Shown: positions 15,439 to 23,035, numbered from the stretch's first letter. The stretch: DNA of 25,821 bases from Lachnoclostridium sp. UBA3320 (GCA_002361175.1 DESG01000036.1:1-25821), one strand, 5' to 3'. Notes: generated by a model from the letters alone, not told the origin. Made by a program: numbers and translations.

Positions 15439-17310
15439 ATGAAGAAAATATTTACTAAAAGTCTCTGTATATGCATGGTATTAGCATTGTTGATTAATAT
15501 TGCAGCAGTAGCATTTATTCAAATGTTAGTATCTGAACAGAGCCATAGCACAGACAGCTATGAAACATTAGAGCGTGTTAAAGAGAGAATTTCAGATAAT
15601 GATGTAGTTATTGAAAAACTAACACAGACAGTAGGAGAAGACAATCTTGTTAAAACTCGTGCTTTTGCAGATATGATTGCTGCTGACAGCAGTATACTAC
15701 AGGATAATGGCAAACTAGATGAGCTTGCAGAGCGACTTATGGTAAATCAGCTTCATGTAATAGATGAAAATGGTATTATTACACACAGTAATATTAGAAA
15801 TTATATAGGGTTTGATATGAAGAGCGGTGAACAATCTCTTGCATTTATGCCTATTGTAGAAGACCCTTCACTTGAAATTGTTCAACAGCCTGAAATAAAT
15901 GTTGCAGACGGAATTATGATGCAGTATATCGGCGTAGCAAGAAAAGATGCACCAGGGCTTGTACAAGTGGGAATACGTCCAGAAGTGCTTGAGAATATGC
16001 TTGCTGGTACTCAGATTGATGTCGTTTTAAAAGGTATTAGTTTTGGTGAGAATGGATATGTCTATGCAATAGATGCGTCTACTGGCGAAATATTGGCACA
16101 TTCGGATGCTGAATTGATTGGAACACAGGCAGAAGAAGCAGGTATACCATTAAAAGAAGGAAAAGGTTCTGCAACCTTTAATGGACAAAAGGGGAAATAT
16201 GTTTCTCAAGAATATAATGGGATGTATATAGGTACATATATTCCTTCAACAGAATACTATAAAGACCAAGTAAATCAGACATTAGTTATAGCTTTAAGCA
16301 TCTTTATTATATTTGCTGTACTATTGTACTTTATTAATATGCTGCTTGACCGCAAAATTATCAGTGGTATACAAAATATTACCACATCTGTAAAGAAAAT
16401 ATCAGAAGGTAACTTTGATATATCTGTCAATGAACAGGGAACACCTGAATTTTCAACACTTAGCAGCAGTGTAAACAAAATGGTGGAATCCATATGCCAA
16501 AGCATAAATGAGAACAAAGCCTTGATTGAAAAGCAGAAAGAGGATATGGAAAATAATCTGGGTCTAATTGAAAGCATAAAAGAAGTATGTGCAAATATGG
16601 ATGGTGTATCTCAGGAGACACTTGCTACAGCAGATGCTATTCAAAATGGTACTAATGAGCAGGAGGAAGCTGTAAGAAACTTGGAGCAGGTTATGGATAA
16701 TCTGGTACAAGAGCTTAATATAAGTGCAGAAGGTTCTCAGAGTGCTGCTGATTCTGCAATACTTGCTGCTAATAAGATTGAAACAACAGGCATACATATG
16801 CAGACACTTGGAGAAGCGATGAATAAGATAAGTGATATGTCTGCTGAAATTGAGAAAATTATTGGTGAAATCAATTCTATTGCACAGCAAACAAATATGC
16901 TTTCATTAAATGCATCTATTGAAGCTGCAAGGGTTGGCGAATCAGGTAAAGGCTTTGCTGTAGTGGCAGCACAAGTTGGAAGTTTGGCAGCAAGAAGCGC
17001 ACAGGCAGCAAAGCAGACAAGTCAGCTTATTACTAATTCTATCCATGCTGTAGAAGAAGGTCAGGTACTTACAAAGCAGACAACCGAAGAATTTGCATCT
17101 GTTATAGAAGAAATTAAGAAAGCAAGTCAAGGCTCAAAGGAAATTACAGAAATGGTAAAACAAAATGTAAATACAGTTAGGCAAGCAGTAGATGGACTTG
17201 GTGTAATTGCAAATGTAGTTGAGAAAAATGTTGAAATATCAAGAAATAGCAAGTCAGTTTCTGAACATATGGCAGATGAGGCAGGAAAGCTTTTGGAACT
17301 AGTGGAATAA
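15439..17310 (+). CDS. Methyl-accepting chemotaxis protein
   Basis: Transmembrane chemoreceptor, 623 aa. Membrane segment 1 is at about 8-28, an extracellular dCache-like sensor at about 30-280 ('HVIDENGIITHSNIRNYIGFD', 'YVYAIDASTGEILAHSD'), membrane segment 2 at about 282-304 and HAMP at about 305-360. The cytoplasmic signalling domain has its hairpin tip around residue 490, where 'QQTNMLSLNASIEAARVGES' and 'GKGFAVVAAQVG' bind CheA/CheW. The start is ATG 15439, after GGAGG at 15423-15427; the open frame continues upstream only to a TTG. No C-terminal CheR-docking pentapeptide is present. It sits between a sugar-operon regulator and a PAS protein, so the ligand could be the operon's sugar, but this is inference. 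Confidence 0.93.
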   Translation: MKKIFTKSLCICMVLALLINIAAVAFIQMLVSEQSHSTDSYETLERVKERISDNDVVIEKLTQTVGEDNLVKTRAFADMIAADSSILQDNGKLDELAERLMVNQLHVIDENGIITHSNIRNYIGFDMKSGEQSLAFMPIVEDPSLEIVQQPEINVADGIMMQYIGVARKDAPGLVQVGIRPEVLENMLAGTQIDVVLKGISFGENGYVYAIDASTGEILAHSDAELIGTQAEEAGIPLKEGKGSATFNGQKGKYVSQEYNGMYIGTYIPSTEYYKDQVNQTLVIALSIFIIFAVLLYFINMLLDRKIISGIQNITTSVKKISEGNFDISVNEQGTPEFSTLSSSVNKMVESICQSINENKALIEKQKEDMENNLGLIESIKEVCANMDGVSQETLATADAIQNGTNEQEEAVRNLEQVMDNLVQELNISAEGSQSAADSAILAANKIETTGIHMQTLGEAMNKISDMSAEIEKIIGEINSIAQQTNMLSLNASIEAARVGESGKGFAVVAAQVGSLAARSAQAAKQTSQLITNSIHAVEEGQVLTKQTTEEFASVIEEIKKASQGSKEITEMVKQNVNTVRQAVDGLGVIANVVEKNVEISRNSKSVSEHMADEAGKLLELVE

Positions 17311-17325
17311 TAAGGAGTTTAAAAG

Positions 17326-17697
17326 ATGGATTTGTCAAAATATTTTTGGAGTATTACTGAACAGGACAGATGTGCAGTTGTTATCTGTAACACGGAACAT
17401 AAAATTATTTATATGAATCCTGCTGCTATATCAAGATACGCAAAAAGCGGTGGCGCTAAACTTGTAGGAAAGAGTATTTTTGAATGTCACAATACTAAGT
17501 CGCAGGAAAAGATTAAAAAAGTAATTGCATGGTTTAATGAGAGCACAGAAAATAATATAGTATATACTTATCATAACGAAAAAGAAAATAAAGATGTATA
17601 TATGGTTGCGCTTCGTGATGAATCAAAGAAACTTATTGGCTATTACGAAAAGCACGAATACAGGAATATTGAGAGAGAAAAACCATTTGACAAGTAA
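17326..17697 (+). CDS. Stand-alone PAS-domain protein
   Basis: A 123-aa cytoplasmic protein made almost entirely of one PAS domain: 'CAVVICNTEHKIIYMNPAAISRY', then 'GKSIFECHNTKSQEKIKKVIAWF', and closing strands 'DVYMVALRDESKKLIGYYEK'. The His/Cys in 'FECHN' lie where related PAS domains hold a ligand. There is no output domain. AAGGAG precedes the ATG and the gap to the chemoreceptor gene is only 15 nt, so the two are co-transcribed; the protein may be a partner that feeds a cytoplasmic signal to the receptor. A fragment resembling its last 11 codons and 3' flank recurs at 18389-18440. Confidence 0.85.
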   Translation: MDLSKYFWSITEQDRCAVVICNTEHKIIYMNPAAISRYAKSGGAKLVGKSIFECHNTKSQEKIKKVIAWFNESTENNIVYTYHNEKENKDVYMVALRDESKKLIGYYEKHEYRNIEREKPFDK

Positions 17698-17716
17698 AAT
17701 GCTATCTGTCAAAATA

Positions 17717-17752
17717 AAGACCACCTTAAATCCAATAGTTCAAGGTGGTCTT
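17717..17752. terminator. Bidirectional terminator hairpin (element Y)
   Basis: An 11-bp perfect stem, AAGACCACCTT (17717-17727) with AAGGTGGTCTT (17742-17752), 14-nt loop. The minus-strand reading is followed by TATTTTG, so it can end the toxin-antitoxin transcript as well as the chemoreceptor-PAS transcript. A diverged copy lies at about 18350-18391. Confidence 0.7.
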
Positions 17753-17777
17753 ACGCACTTTATCATTTTATTTTTTG

Positions 17778-17960
17778 CTAACCAATTCTCTTGTATCTAT
17801 TACGGCTCTTCGCTGCCAGAGCAAATGCCTTCTCCATTGCTGGTGTAAGTTCTGGAGAATCCTCATCATAAACGATAGGCTTTTTCTTTGCCTCTTCAAT
17901 TTCTATAATTTGTTCCCTTGTCAATTTCTGTCCCTTTACATACTCAACTGTTGTAGTCAT
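17778..17960 (-). CDS. brnA: BrnA-type antitoxin
   Basis: A 60-aa antitoxin predicted to neutralise BrnT and repress the operon. The sequence holds the short family pattern 'YDEDSPELTPAMEKAFALAAK', with an acidic-proline segment before a C-terminal helix; it is shorter than classical BrnA with a full ribbon-helix-helix. AAAGGAGG lies seven nt before the ATG. It overlaps the 3' end of the toxin gene by 17 nt, with the toxin first, which is the BrnTA order. The identification rests on the pairing with BrnT. Confidence 0.78.
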   Translation of the reverse strand: MTTTVEYVKGQKLTREQIIEIEEAKKKPIVYDEDSPELTPAMEKAFALAAKSRNRYKRIG

Positions 17961-18234
17961 AATATAGCCTCCTTTCTGCTGCAGATGCTAATCTGGCGGA
18001 TATAAGTCGCACTTTTTCTCCACGTGCTGTATAAACCACAAACAAGATATCATACACACGCCCTATTGTATTATATCTATCTTCATCCGCACTATGCTCA
18101 ACATCATAAATTTCAAGTCTGTCTTCATCATCAAACACATGAATTGCTGTGTTAAAATCAATACCATGCTTTTTTTTGTTTATCTCATTTTTTTCTTCAT
18201 CCCATTCAAACTGTAAGGTGTCCAAAGCTGACAT
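17944..18234 (-). CDS. brnT: BrnT-family toxin
   Basis: A 96-aa ribonuclease-type toxin of the RelE-like fold. The N-terminal 'FEWDEEKNEINKKKHGIDF' and later 'EDRYNTIGRVYDILFVVYTARGEKVRLISARLAS' with a final 'AERRLYYDY' are the BrnT hallmarks. The start is not settled: ATG 18234 has AGGAGG only two nt before it, an in-frame TTG at 18225 would have better spacing, and an in-frame stop lies just upstream. A better-placed ribosome-binding site (18256-18264) instead serves an out-of-frame ATG at 18248. Its own promoter is at 18279-18307. Confidence 0.87.
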   Translation of the reverse strand: MSALDTLQFEWDEEKNEINKKKHGIDFNTAIHVFDDEDRLEIYDVEHSADEDRYNTIGRVYDILFVVYTARGEKVRLISARLASAAERRLYYDYNS

Positions 18235-18278
18235 TTCCTCCTGTCCATATTAACACCCTCCTCCAAGCTGTTTTTTAC

Positions 18279-18307
18279 AGTATAACACCATATCAGGCTT
18301 ATTGCAA
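18279..18307 (-). promoter_or_regulatory. brnTA promoter
   Basis: Minus-strand -35 TTGCAA (18302-18307), 17-nt spacer, -10 TATACT (18279-18284), about 45 nt before the brnT start. Confidence 0.65.
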
Positions 18308-18347
18308 AGCCAAATCAACAGATATCCCTGAAGCTGCGGTAATATTA

Positions 18348-18391
18348 AAAGACCATCTCAAATCCAGTAATTCAAAGCGGTCTTACGCACT
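18348..18391. repeat. Diverged copy of hairpin element Y
   Basis: This stretch matches 17716-17758 nearly base for base (AAAGACCA-TCT-CAAATCCA...GGTCTTACGCACT) in the same orientation. The loop and flanks are conserved, but substitutions leave only about six contiguous pairs of the stem, so terminator function is probably weakened. Together the two copies bracket the brnTA pair. Confidence 0.7.
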
Positions 18392-18440
18392 ATTGAGAAG
18401 GAAAAATTGATTGACAAATGAAATAGTGTCTGTTAAAATA
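18389..18440 (+). pseudogene. 3' remnant of a PAS-gene duplicate
   Basis: Read from 18389 the codons give T-I-E-K-E-K-L-I-D-K-stop, against N-I-E-R-E-K-P-F-D-K-stop at the end of the PAS gene (17665-17697). The ~19 nt after the stop also align (AAT...TCTG-T/C-AAAATA). It is best explained as the tail of a second PAS-gene copy whose body has been lost. The same bases contain the promoter of the ABC-F gene. Confidence 0.6.
18411..18439 (+). promoter_or_regulatory. Promoter of the ABC-F gene
   Basis: TTGACA (18411-18416), 17-nt spacer, TAAAAT (18434-18439). Start predicted near 18446, giving a leader of about 250 nt before the GTG at 18698. The equivalent bases after the PAS gene read TTGACA-17-CAAAAT. 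Confidence 0.7.
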
Positions 18441-18454
18441 TTCCCATAATTATT

Positions 18455-18697
18455 GAGAGAGGTGAGAAGATGAGGATATAATCTACTTTTGATTACATGG
18501 ATATTTAGTGTGCAATATTTTTTGCATACAGTTTAATCATGTTGCCAGAAGTGGAGTATGTTCTCATAACCTCTCTTTTAGTGTGCAAAAATATTAACAT
18601 TGCTAATGACGCACCACCTTTTCAGAGGAATGACAGGGATATAAGACTGGAATTTAATCTGGTAACATAGACACAACCTTTGGAAGGGGGAATTGGC
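18455..18697 (+). promoter_or_regulatory. Structured leader of the ABC-F gene with mini-ORF
   Basis: A long non-coding leader. A three-codon ORF, ATG-AGG-ATA-TAA (18470-18481, Met-Arg-Ile), follows a GAGAGGTGAG ribosome-binding site. That site (18457-18468) can pair with 18561-18566 plus 18570-18575 (12 bp with a 3-nt bulge), and the 3' strand of this helix is followed by TTTT. A smaller hairpin lies inside, GTGTGCAA (18508-18515) with TTGCATAC (18522-18529). The 12-mer TTTAGTGTGCAA occurs at 18504 and 18577. The design resembles ribosome-stalling leaders upstream of resistance genes. Otherwise the stretch shows no gene. Confidence 0.5.
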
Positions 18698-20224
18698 GTG
18701 GCACAAATTAATGTAAGTAACCTTACTTTTTCTTATGAGGGAAGTTTTGACAATATTTTTGAAAATGTATCTTTTTCAGTGGATACAGACTGGAAACTAG
18801 GCTTTATAGGACGCAATGGAAAGGGCAAGACAACTTTTCTGAATTTACTTATGGGAAAGTATCAGTATAAAGGAGCTATCACTACTCAGACAGTGTTTGA
18901 CTACTTTCCATATAATATTACTAAACAGCAGATGAGACTTCCAGCAGCAGAATTTATAGAAGAGATTAAGAATCAGTGTGAGATGTGGCGTGTAATATGT
19001 GAGTTGGAGCAGTTATGTGAAAATGCAGAGATTCTCTATAGAGATTTTTATACATTAAGTTTAGGGGAGCGCACTAAAATTTTATTGGCTGTTTTGTTTT
19101 CTGGAGAAAATGATTTTTTGCTAATTGATGAACCAACTAATCATCTTGACCAAAAATCTAGGGAAAATATTAAAAAATATTTGTCTTTAAAGAAAGGTTT
19201 TATTCTTGTTTCACATGACAGGGATTTGCTAGATGCCTGTATAGACCATGTACTTGTGTTAAATAGGCAGACAATTGAAGTACAGAGTGGGAACTTTTCA
19301 AGCTGGTGGGAAAATAAACAGCGCAAAGACCAGTTTGCCAGAGCAGAAAATGAAAAGCATCTAAAAGAAATAAACAAATTAAAACAAGCAGCAGCACAAT
19401 ATTTAAGATGGGCCGAAAAAAATGAGAGTACAAAGATTGGATTTGACCCTGTAAAAGAGCCAGACAGATGTGGAGGTACACGTGCTTATATTGGTGCAAA
19501 GACAAAGAAGATGCAGAACCGAGTAAAACAGATGGAAAAACGCATTGCTCGTGAAATTGAAGAAAAAGAAGGACTTTTAGCAGATTTGGAAAGAACAGCA
19601 GATTTAAAAATTATGCCGCTTGTGCACCATAAAGACACATTTGTGCATGTAAAGGATTATTCTATTCAGTATTCAGGGGCTTTACAGCCAGTCTTTACAG
19701 ATATTTCTTTTGATATTAAAAAAGGTGGTCGAATAGCTTTACATGGAAAAAACGGCTGTGGAAAGTCAACGCTTATTAAGATGATTTTACAGAAAGCAGG
19801 TTTTACACAAATTTCTATGCCTATTACAGAATCAGGAGTTTGTGAAACTGTTTCTGGACTGGTAGTTTCATATGTTAATCAAGATACATCTATGTTGGAA
19901 GGAAGTATTGATAAATTCTGCATAAAACAAAATTTAGATAAAAGCTTATTCTGTTCAATACTTAGGCAGCTTGGCATGGAACGTGTACAATTTGTTAAAA
20001 ATATACAAGACTATTCAGAGGGACAGAAAAAGAAACTGCTGCTTGCTGCAAGCCTGCTTACCCCAGCACATCTTTATGTATGGGATGAACCACTGAACTA
20101 TATTGATGTATTTTCCAGAATGCAGATTGAGAAGTTAATATTAGAGTACCAGCCATCAATGCTATTTGTAGAACATGATAAATGCTTTCGTGAAAGGATA
20201 GCGACCAGTATAGTTGAGCTGTAG
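18698..20224 (+). CDS. Lsa-type ABC-F ribosomal protection protein
   Basis: A soluble twin-ATPase ABC-F protein, 508 aa, without membrane segments. It is expected to bind the ribosomal E site and displace antibiotics of the lincosamide, streptogramin A and pleuromutilin type. First domain: Walker A 'GRNGKGKTT' (about 38-46), signature 'LSLGERTK', Walker B 'FLLIDEPTNHLD'. A helical linker with 'CGGTRAYIGAKTKKMQNRVKQ' follows. Second domain: 'GKNGCGKST', 'YSEGQKKKLLLA', 'YVWDEPLNYID'. The beginning 'INVSNLTFSYEGSFDNIF' and the short second-domain Walker B variant fit the Lsa/CplR group rather than the housekeeping EttA or Uup. Start is GTG 18698, seven nt after GGGGG. Preceded by a long structured leader, suggesting drug-inducible control. 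Confidence 0.87.
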   Translation: MAQINVSNLTFSYEGSFDNIFENVSFSVDTDWKLGFIGRNGKGKTTFLNLLMGKYQYKGAITTQTVFDYFPYNITKQQMRLPAAEFIEEIKNQCEMWRVICELEQLCENAEILYRDFYTLSLGERTKILLAVLFSGENDFLLIDEPTNHLDQKSRENIKKYLSLKKGFILVSHDRDLLDACIDHVLVLNRQTIEVQSGNFSSWWENKQRKDQFARAENEKHLKEINKLKQAAAQYLRWAEKNESTKIGFDPVKEPDRCGGTRAYIGAKTKKMQNRVKQMEKRIAREIEEKEGLLADLERTADLKIMPLVHHKDTFVHVKDYSIQYSGALQPVFTDISFDIKKGGRIALHGKNGCGKSTLIKMILQKAGFTQISMPITESGVCETVSGLVVSYVNQDTSMLEGSIDKFCIKQNLDKSLFCSILRQLGMERVQFVKNIQDYSEGQKKKLLLAASLLTPAHLYVWDEPLNYIDVFSRMQIEKLILEYQPSMLFVEHDKCFRERIATSIVEL

Positions 20225-20234
20225 ACGAATTTTG

Positions 20235-20263
20235 TTGACATAAAAATAGAGATTCCATATAAT
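20235..20263 (+). promoter_or_regulatory. udp-cdd-MATE operon promoter
   Basis: TTGACA (20235-20240), 17-nt spacer, TATAAT (20258-20263): full consensus, 10 nt after the ABC-F stop codon. Predicted leader about 45 nt. Confidence 0.85.
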
Positions 20264-20314
20264 TAATAATAAGAAAATTTTGGTATTTTATGTATAAAAA
20301 GGGGATAGTATGAT

Positions 20315-21115
20315 ATGAAAAATTATTCTGAGGATGCAGACAGGCAGTATCATATACAAGTAGCAAAAGGAGAAACTGGTCGTTATGTGATTATGCCAGG
20401 AGACCCAAAAAGATGTGTAAAGATTGCACAGTATTTAGACAATCCTGTTCTTATTGCCGACAATCGGGAATATGTGACGTATACTGGAACGCTTGACGGA
20501 GTAAAAATAAGTGTGACTTCTACAGGAATCGGCGGGCCTTCGGCTGCTATCGCAATGGAGGAACTTTATAGATGTGGCTCTGATACATTTATTCGCATCG
20601 GAACTTGTGGAGGTATACAGCCAGATGTAAAAAGCGGTGATATTGTGGTTGCCACAGGAGCAGTTCGTATGGAAGGAACAAGCAGGGAGTATGCACCATT
20701 AGAATTTCCGGCTGTACCAGACCTTTCTGTTACTAATGCACTGGCAGCAGCGGCAGGTAAAAAAGGATTTTCATTCCACACAGGTGTAGTACAGAGCAAG
20801 GATTCATTTTATGGGCAGCATGAGCCAGAAACAAAGCCTATAAGTTATGAGCTTACTAACAAATGGGAAGCTTGGAAAAGGCTTGGCTGTTTAGCTTCTG
20901 AGATGGAGTCAGCAGCACTGTTTATTGTGGCAAGTTATCTGCATGTAAGAGCAGGAGCCTGTTTCCTTGTAATTGCAAACCAAGAAAGGGAAAAGCTTGG
21001 GCGCAAAAATCCAGTTGTACGCAATACAGATATGGCAGTTCAGGTGGCAGTTGAAGCTGTCCGCAATTTAATCAAAGAAGACCAGAAAAATGGAACGGAG
21101 ACGCAATATGGATAA
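20315..21115 (+). CDS. udp: Uridine phosphorylase
   Basis: Cytoplasmic nucleoside phosphorylase (NP-I family) converting uridine and phosphate to uracil and ribose-1-phosphate, 266 aa. The phosphate-binding 'VIMPGDPKRC' and 'IRIGTCGGIQPDVKSGDIVV' are present. The 'STGIGGPSAAIAMEEL' and 'APLEFPAVPDLS' segments are those of Udp rather than purine phosphorylases, and 'ASEMESAALF' is the ribose-binding EMES motif. The ATG is preceded by AAAAAGGGG, with a short out-of-frame ATG between them. The 3' end overlaps the cytidine deaminase gene, so cytidine to uridine to uracil is encoded together. Confidence 0.92.
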   Translation: MKNYSEDADRQYHIQVAKGETGRYVIMPGDPKRCVKIAQYLDNPVLIADNREYVTYTGTLDGVKISVTSTGIGGPSAAIAMEELYRCGSDTFIRIGTCGGIQPDVKSGDIVVATGAVRMEGTSREYAPLEFPAVPDLSVTNALAAAAGKKGFSFHTGVVQSKDSFYGQHEPETKPISYELTNKWEAWKRLGCLASEMESAALFIVASYLHVRAGACFLVIANQEREKLGRKNPVVRNTDMAVQVAVEAVRNLIKEDQKNGTETQYG

Positions 21116-21557
21116 AAAACTTGTTGAAGATATGATTGAATCTGCAATAGCACAGCTTAAATTTTCTTATGCACCATATTCTCATTTTAAGGTTGGAGCA
21201 TCACTTCTTACAGAAAGTGGAAAGCTTTACACAGGATGTAATATAGAAAATGCTGCATATACGCCATCAAACTGTGCAGAAAGAACAGCTTTTTTTAAAG
21301 CAATAAGTGAAGGGGAAAGAGTATTTCAGGCAATATGTATCGTTGGAGGAAAAGATGGAGTGCTGTCAGAGTATACATCACCTTGCGGCGTTTGCCGACA
21401 AGTTATGATGGAGTTTTGTTTCCCAGATACTTTTAAGGTTATACTTGCAGTTAGCAAAGAACAATATAAAATATATACATTAAAGGAGATTATGCCATTT
21501 GGGTTTGGACCGGCAAATCTTGCATATATGAAAGAGATAGTAAAAGATGGAACATAA
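21108..21557 (+). CDS. cdd: Cytidine deaminase
   Basis: Homotetrameric-type (short, 149 aa) zinc enzyme that deaminates cytidine and deoxycytidine. The zinc site is C56 in 'NCAERTA' with catalytic E58, plus C93 and C96 in 'PCGVC'. Substrate-binding 'FKVGASLLTESGKLYTGCNIENAAY' is typical. ATG 21108 is chosen because GGAG ends seven nt before it; an in-frame ATG at 21090 has a poorer site. The start overlaps the udp stop by eight nt and the stop overlaps the MATE gene by 11 nt, indicating one translationally coupled operon. Confidence 0.95.
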   Translation: MDKKLVEDMIESAIAQLKFSYAPYSHFKVGASLLTESGKLYTGCNIENAAYTPSNCAERTAFFKAISEGERVFQAICIVGGKDGVLSEYTSPCGVCRQVMMEFCFPDTFKVILAVSKEQYKIYTLKEIMPFGFGPANLAYMKEIVKDGT

Positions 21558-22920
21558 AGATAAGAATATAAAAAAAGAAAATCCTTTAGGAATATTACCA
21601 GTGAACAAGCTTTTAGTGAAATTTGCAATACCAAGCATTATAGCAATGCTTGTAAGTGCGCTTTATAATATTGTTGACCAGTTTTTTATAGGCAGGAGCG
21701 TGGGAAATCTTGGCAATGCCGCTACTAATATAGCCTTTCCGCTGTCAATTACATGTCTTGCAGTTGCGCTTCTTTTTGGAATAGGCGGAGCTTCGGCATT
21801 TAACCTTTCAATGGGAGCAGGTGATGAAAAAACTGCTGCGCATTATATAGGCAATTCTTCGGTTATGCTTCTTCTGCTGGGTACTTTATTATGCATATTT
21901 ACACAAATATTTATGAGACCGCTGCTTAAGTTTTTTGGCTCTCCATCAGATGTAATGGAGTATGCAGTGACATATACAAGAATTACTTCTATAGGATTTC
22001 CATTTCTTATATTTACTACAGGTGGAGGACATCTTATAAGAGCAGACGGAAGTCCCACAATGACCATGATTTGCAATATGACAGGTGCAGTTATTAACAC
22101 AATACTTGATGCAATATTTGTATTTGGTTTTAAAATGGGCATGGCAGGAGCTGCGCTTGCAACGATAATCGGACAAATAATCTCAGCAGCAGTAGTCTTT
22201 GTATATCTTTTACATTATAAAACTGTAAAACTTGGTATAGAGCATTTAAAAATAAGGAGTAAATATATATCAAGGATTCTTTCACTTGGCGCTTCTCCAT
22301 TTAGCAACCAGATGGCAATGATGGTAGTCCAGATTGTAATGAACAAGTCTTTAAAATACTATGGTTCACTATCTGTATATGGTGAGGCAATTCCAATAGC
22401 ATGTGTAGGAATAATAACAAAAGTAAATCAGGTGTTCTTTTCATTTTTAATTGGTATTTCACAAGGACTGCAACCCATTGCAAGTTTTAATTATGGGGCA
22501 AAAAAATATAATAGGGTTAAAAAAGTATATTTAAAGGCAATATCTTATGGTGCTGTGTTATCTGTAATAGCGTTTTTTATGTTCCAGATATTTCCAAGGA
22601 ATATAATTGCAGTATTTGGCGATGGGAGTAAAGAATATTTTGATTTTGCTACTAATTATTTTAAAATATTTTTGTTCTTTACTTTTTTAAACTTTATGCA
22701 GCCAATTACATCAAATTTCTTTACAGCAATAGGAAAGCCAAAGAGAGGTGTTTTTCTTTCACTTACAAGGCAGATAATATTTCTGCTGCCGCTGCTTTTA
22801 ATACTGCCATTTATTATGGGCATTGATGGAATTATGTACGCAGGACCTGTGGCTGACTGTATGGCAGGAATAGTTTCTATAATAATGGTATTTAAAGAAC
22901 TAAAAAACCCAAAATATTGA
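21547..22920 (+). CDS. MATE-family multidrug/metabolite exporter
   Basis: Polytopic membrane antiporter, 457 aa with about 12 hydrophobic segments in two MatE halves. Family features include 'AIPSIIAMLVSALYNIVDQFFIG', 'GIGGASAFNLSMGAG' and 'GISQGLQPIASFNYGAKKYNRVKK'. It is of the MepA-like type common in Clostridia, which exchange cations for organic cations. The ATG lies within the end of cdd; no strong ribosome-binding site is seen, so translation probably depends on coupling. Its place in a nucleoside-salvage operon hints at nucleoside-analogue or base export, but the substrate cannot be read from the sequence. Confidence 0.92.
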   Translation: MEHKDKNIKKENPLGILPVNKLLVKFAIPSIIAMLVSALYNIVDQFFIGRSVGNLGNAATNIAFPLSITCLAVALLFGIGGASAFNLSMGAGDEKTAAHYIGNSSVMLLLLGTLLCIFTQIFMRPLLKFFGSPSDVMEYAVTYTRITSIGFPFLIFTTGGGHLIRADGSPTMTMICNMTGAVINTILDAIFVFGFKMGMAGAALATIIGQIISAAVVFVYLLHYKTVKLGIEHLKIRSKYISRILSLGASPFSNQMAMMVVQIVMNKSLKYYGSLSVYGEAIPIACVGIITKVNQVFFSFLIGISQGLQPIASFNYGAKKYNRVKKVYLKAISYGAVLSVIAFFMFQIFPRNIIAVFGDGSKEYFDFATNYFKIFLFFTFLNFMQPITSNFFTAIGKPKRGVFLSLTRQIIFLLPLLLILPFIMGIDGIMYAGPVADCMAGIVSIIMVFKELKNPKY

Positions 22921-22931
22921 ATTAGTTTTAT

Positions 22932-22971
22932 GCTAGGGCAAATGATATTGTCCTAGCTAGTTTTATTTTAT
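22932..22971 (+). terminator. Terminator of the udp-cdd-MATE operon
   Basis: A 9-bp stem (one G-U), GCTAGGGCA (22932-22940) with TGTCCTAGC (22949-22957), 8-nt loop, followed by TAGTTTTATTTTA. Confidence 0.8.
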
Positions 22972-22983
22972 ATGGAAATTAAA

Positions 22984-23013
22984 TTGACCTTTTTCTTTTT
23001 TGAATTGTATATT
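22984..23013 (+). promoter_or_regulatory. Possible ECF sigma gene promoter
   Basis: TTGACC (22984-22989), 18-nt spacer, TATATT (23008-23013), with a very short leader to the AGGAGG at 23021-23026. An additional promoter recognised by the sigma factor itself is not evident. Confidence 0.45.
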
Positions 23014-23035
23014 AAGTGAAAGGAGGAAAGCAATA

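Noticed and set aside
18508..18529. Small hairpin (GTGTGCAA/TTGCATAC) as an independent terminator
   Set aside because: AT-rich weak stem with the T-run in the loop rather than after the stem; more likely part of the larger leader fold.
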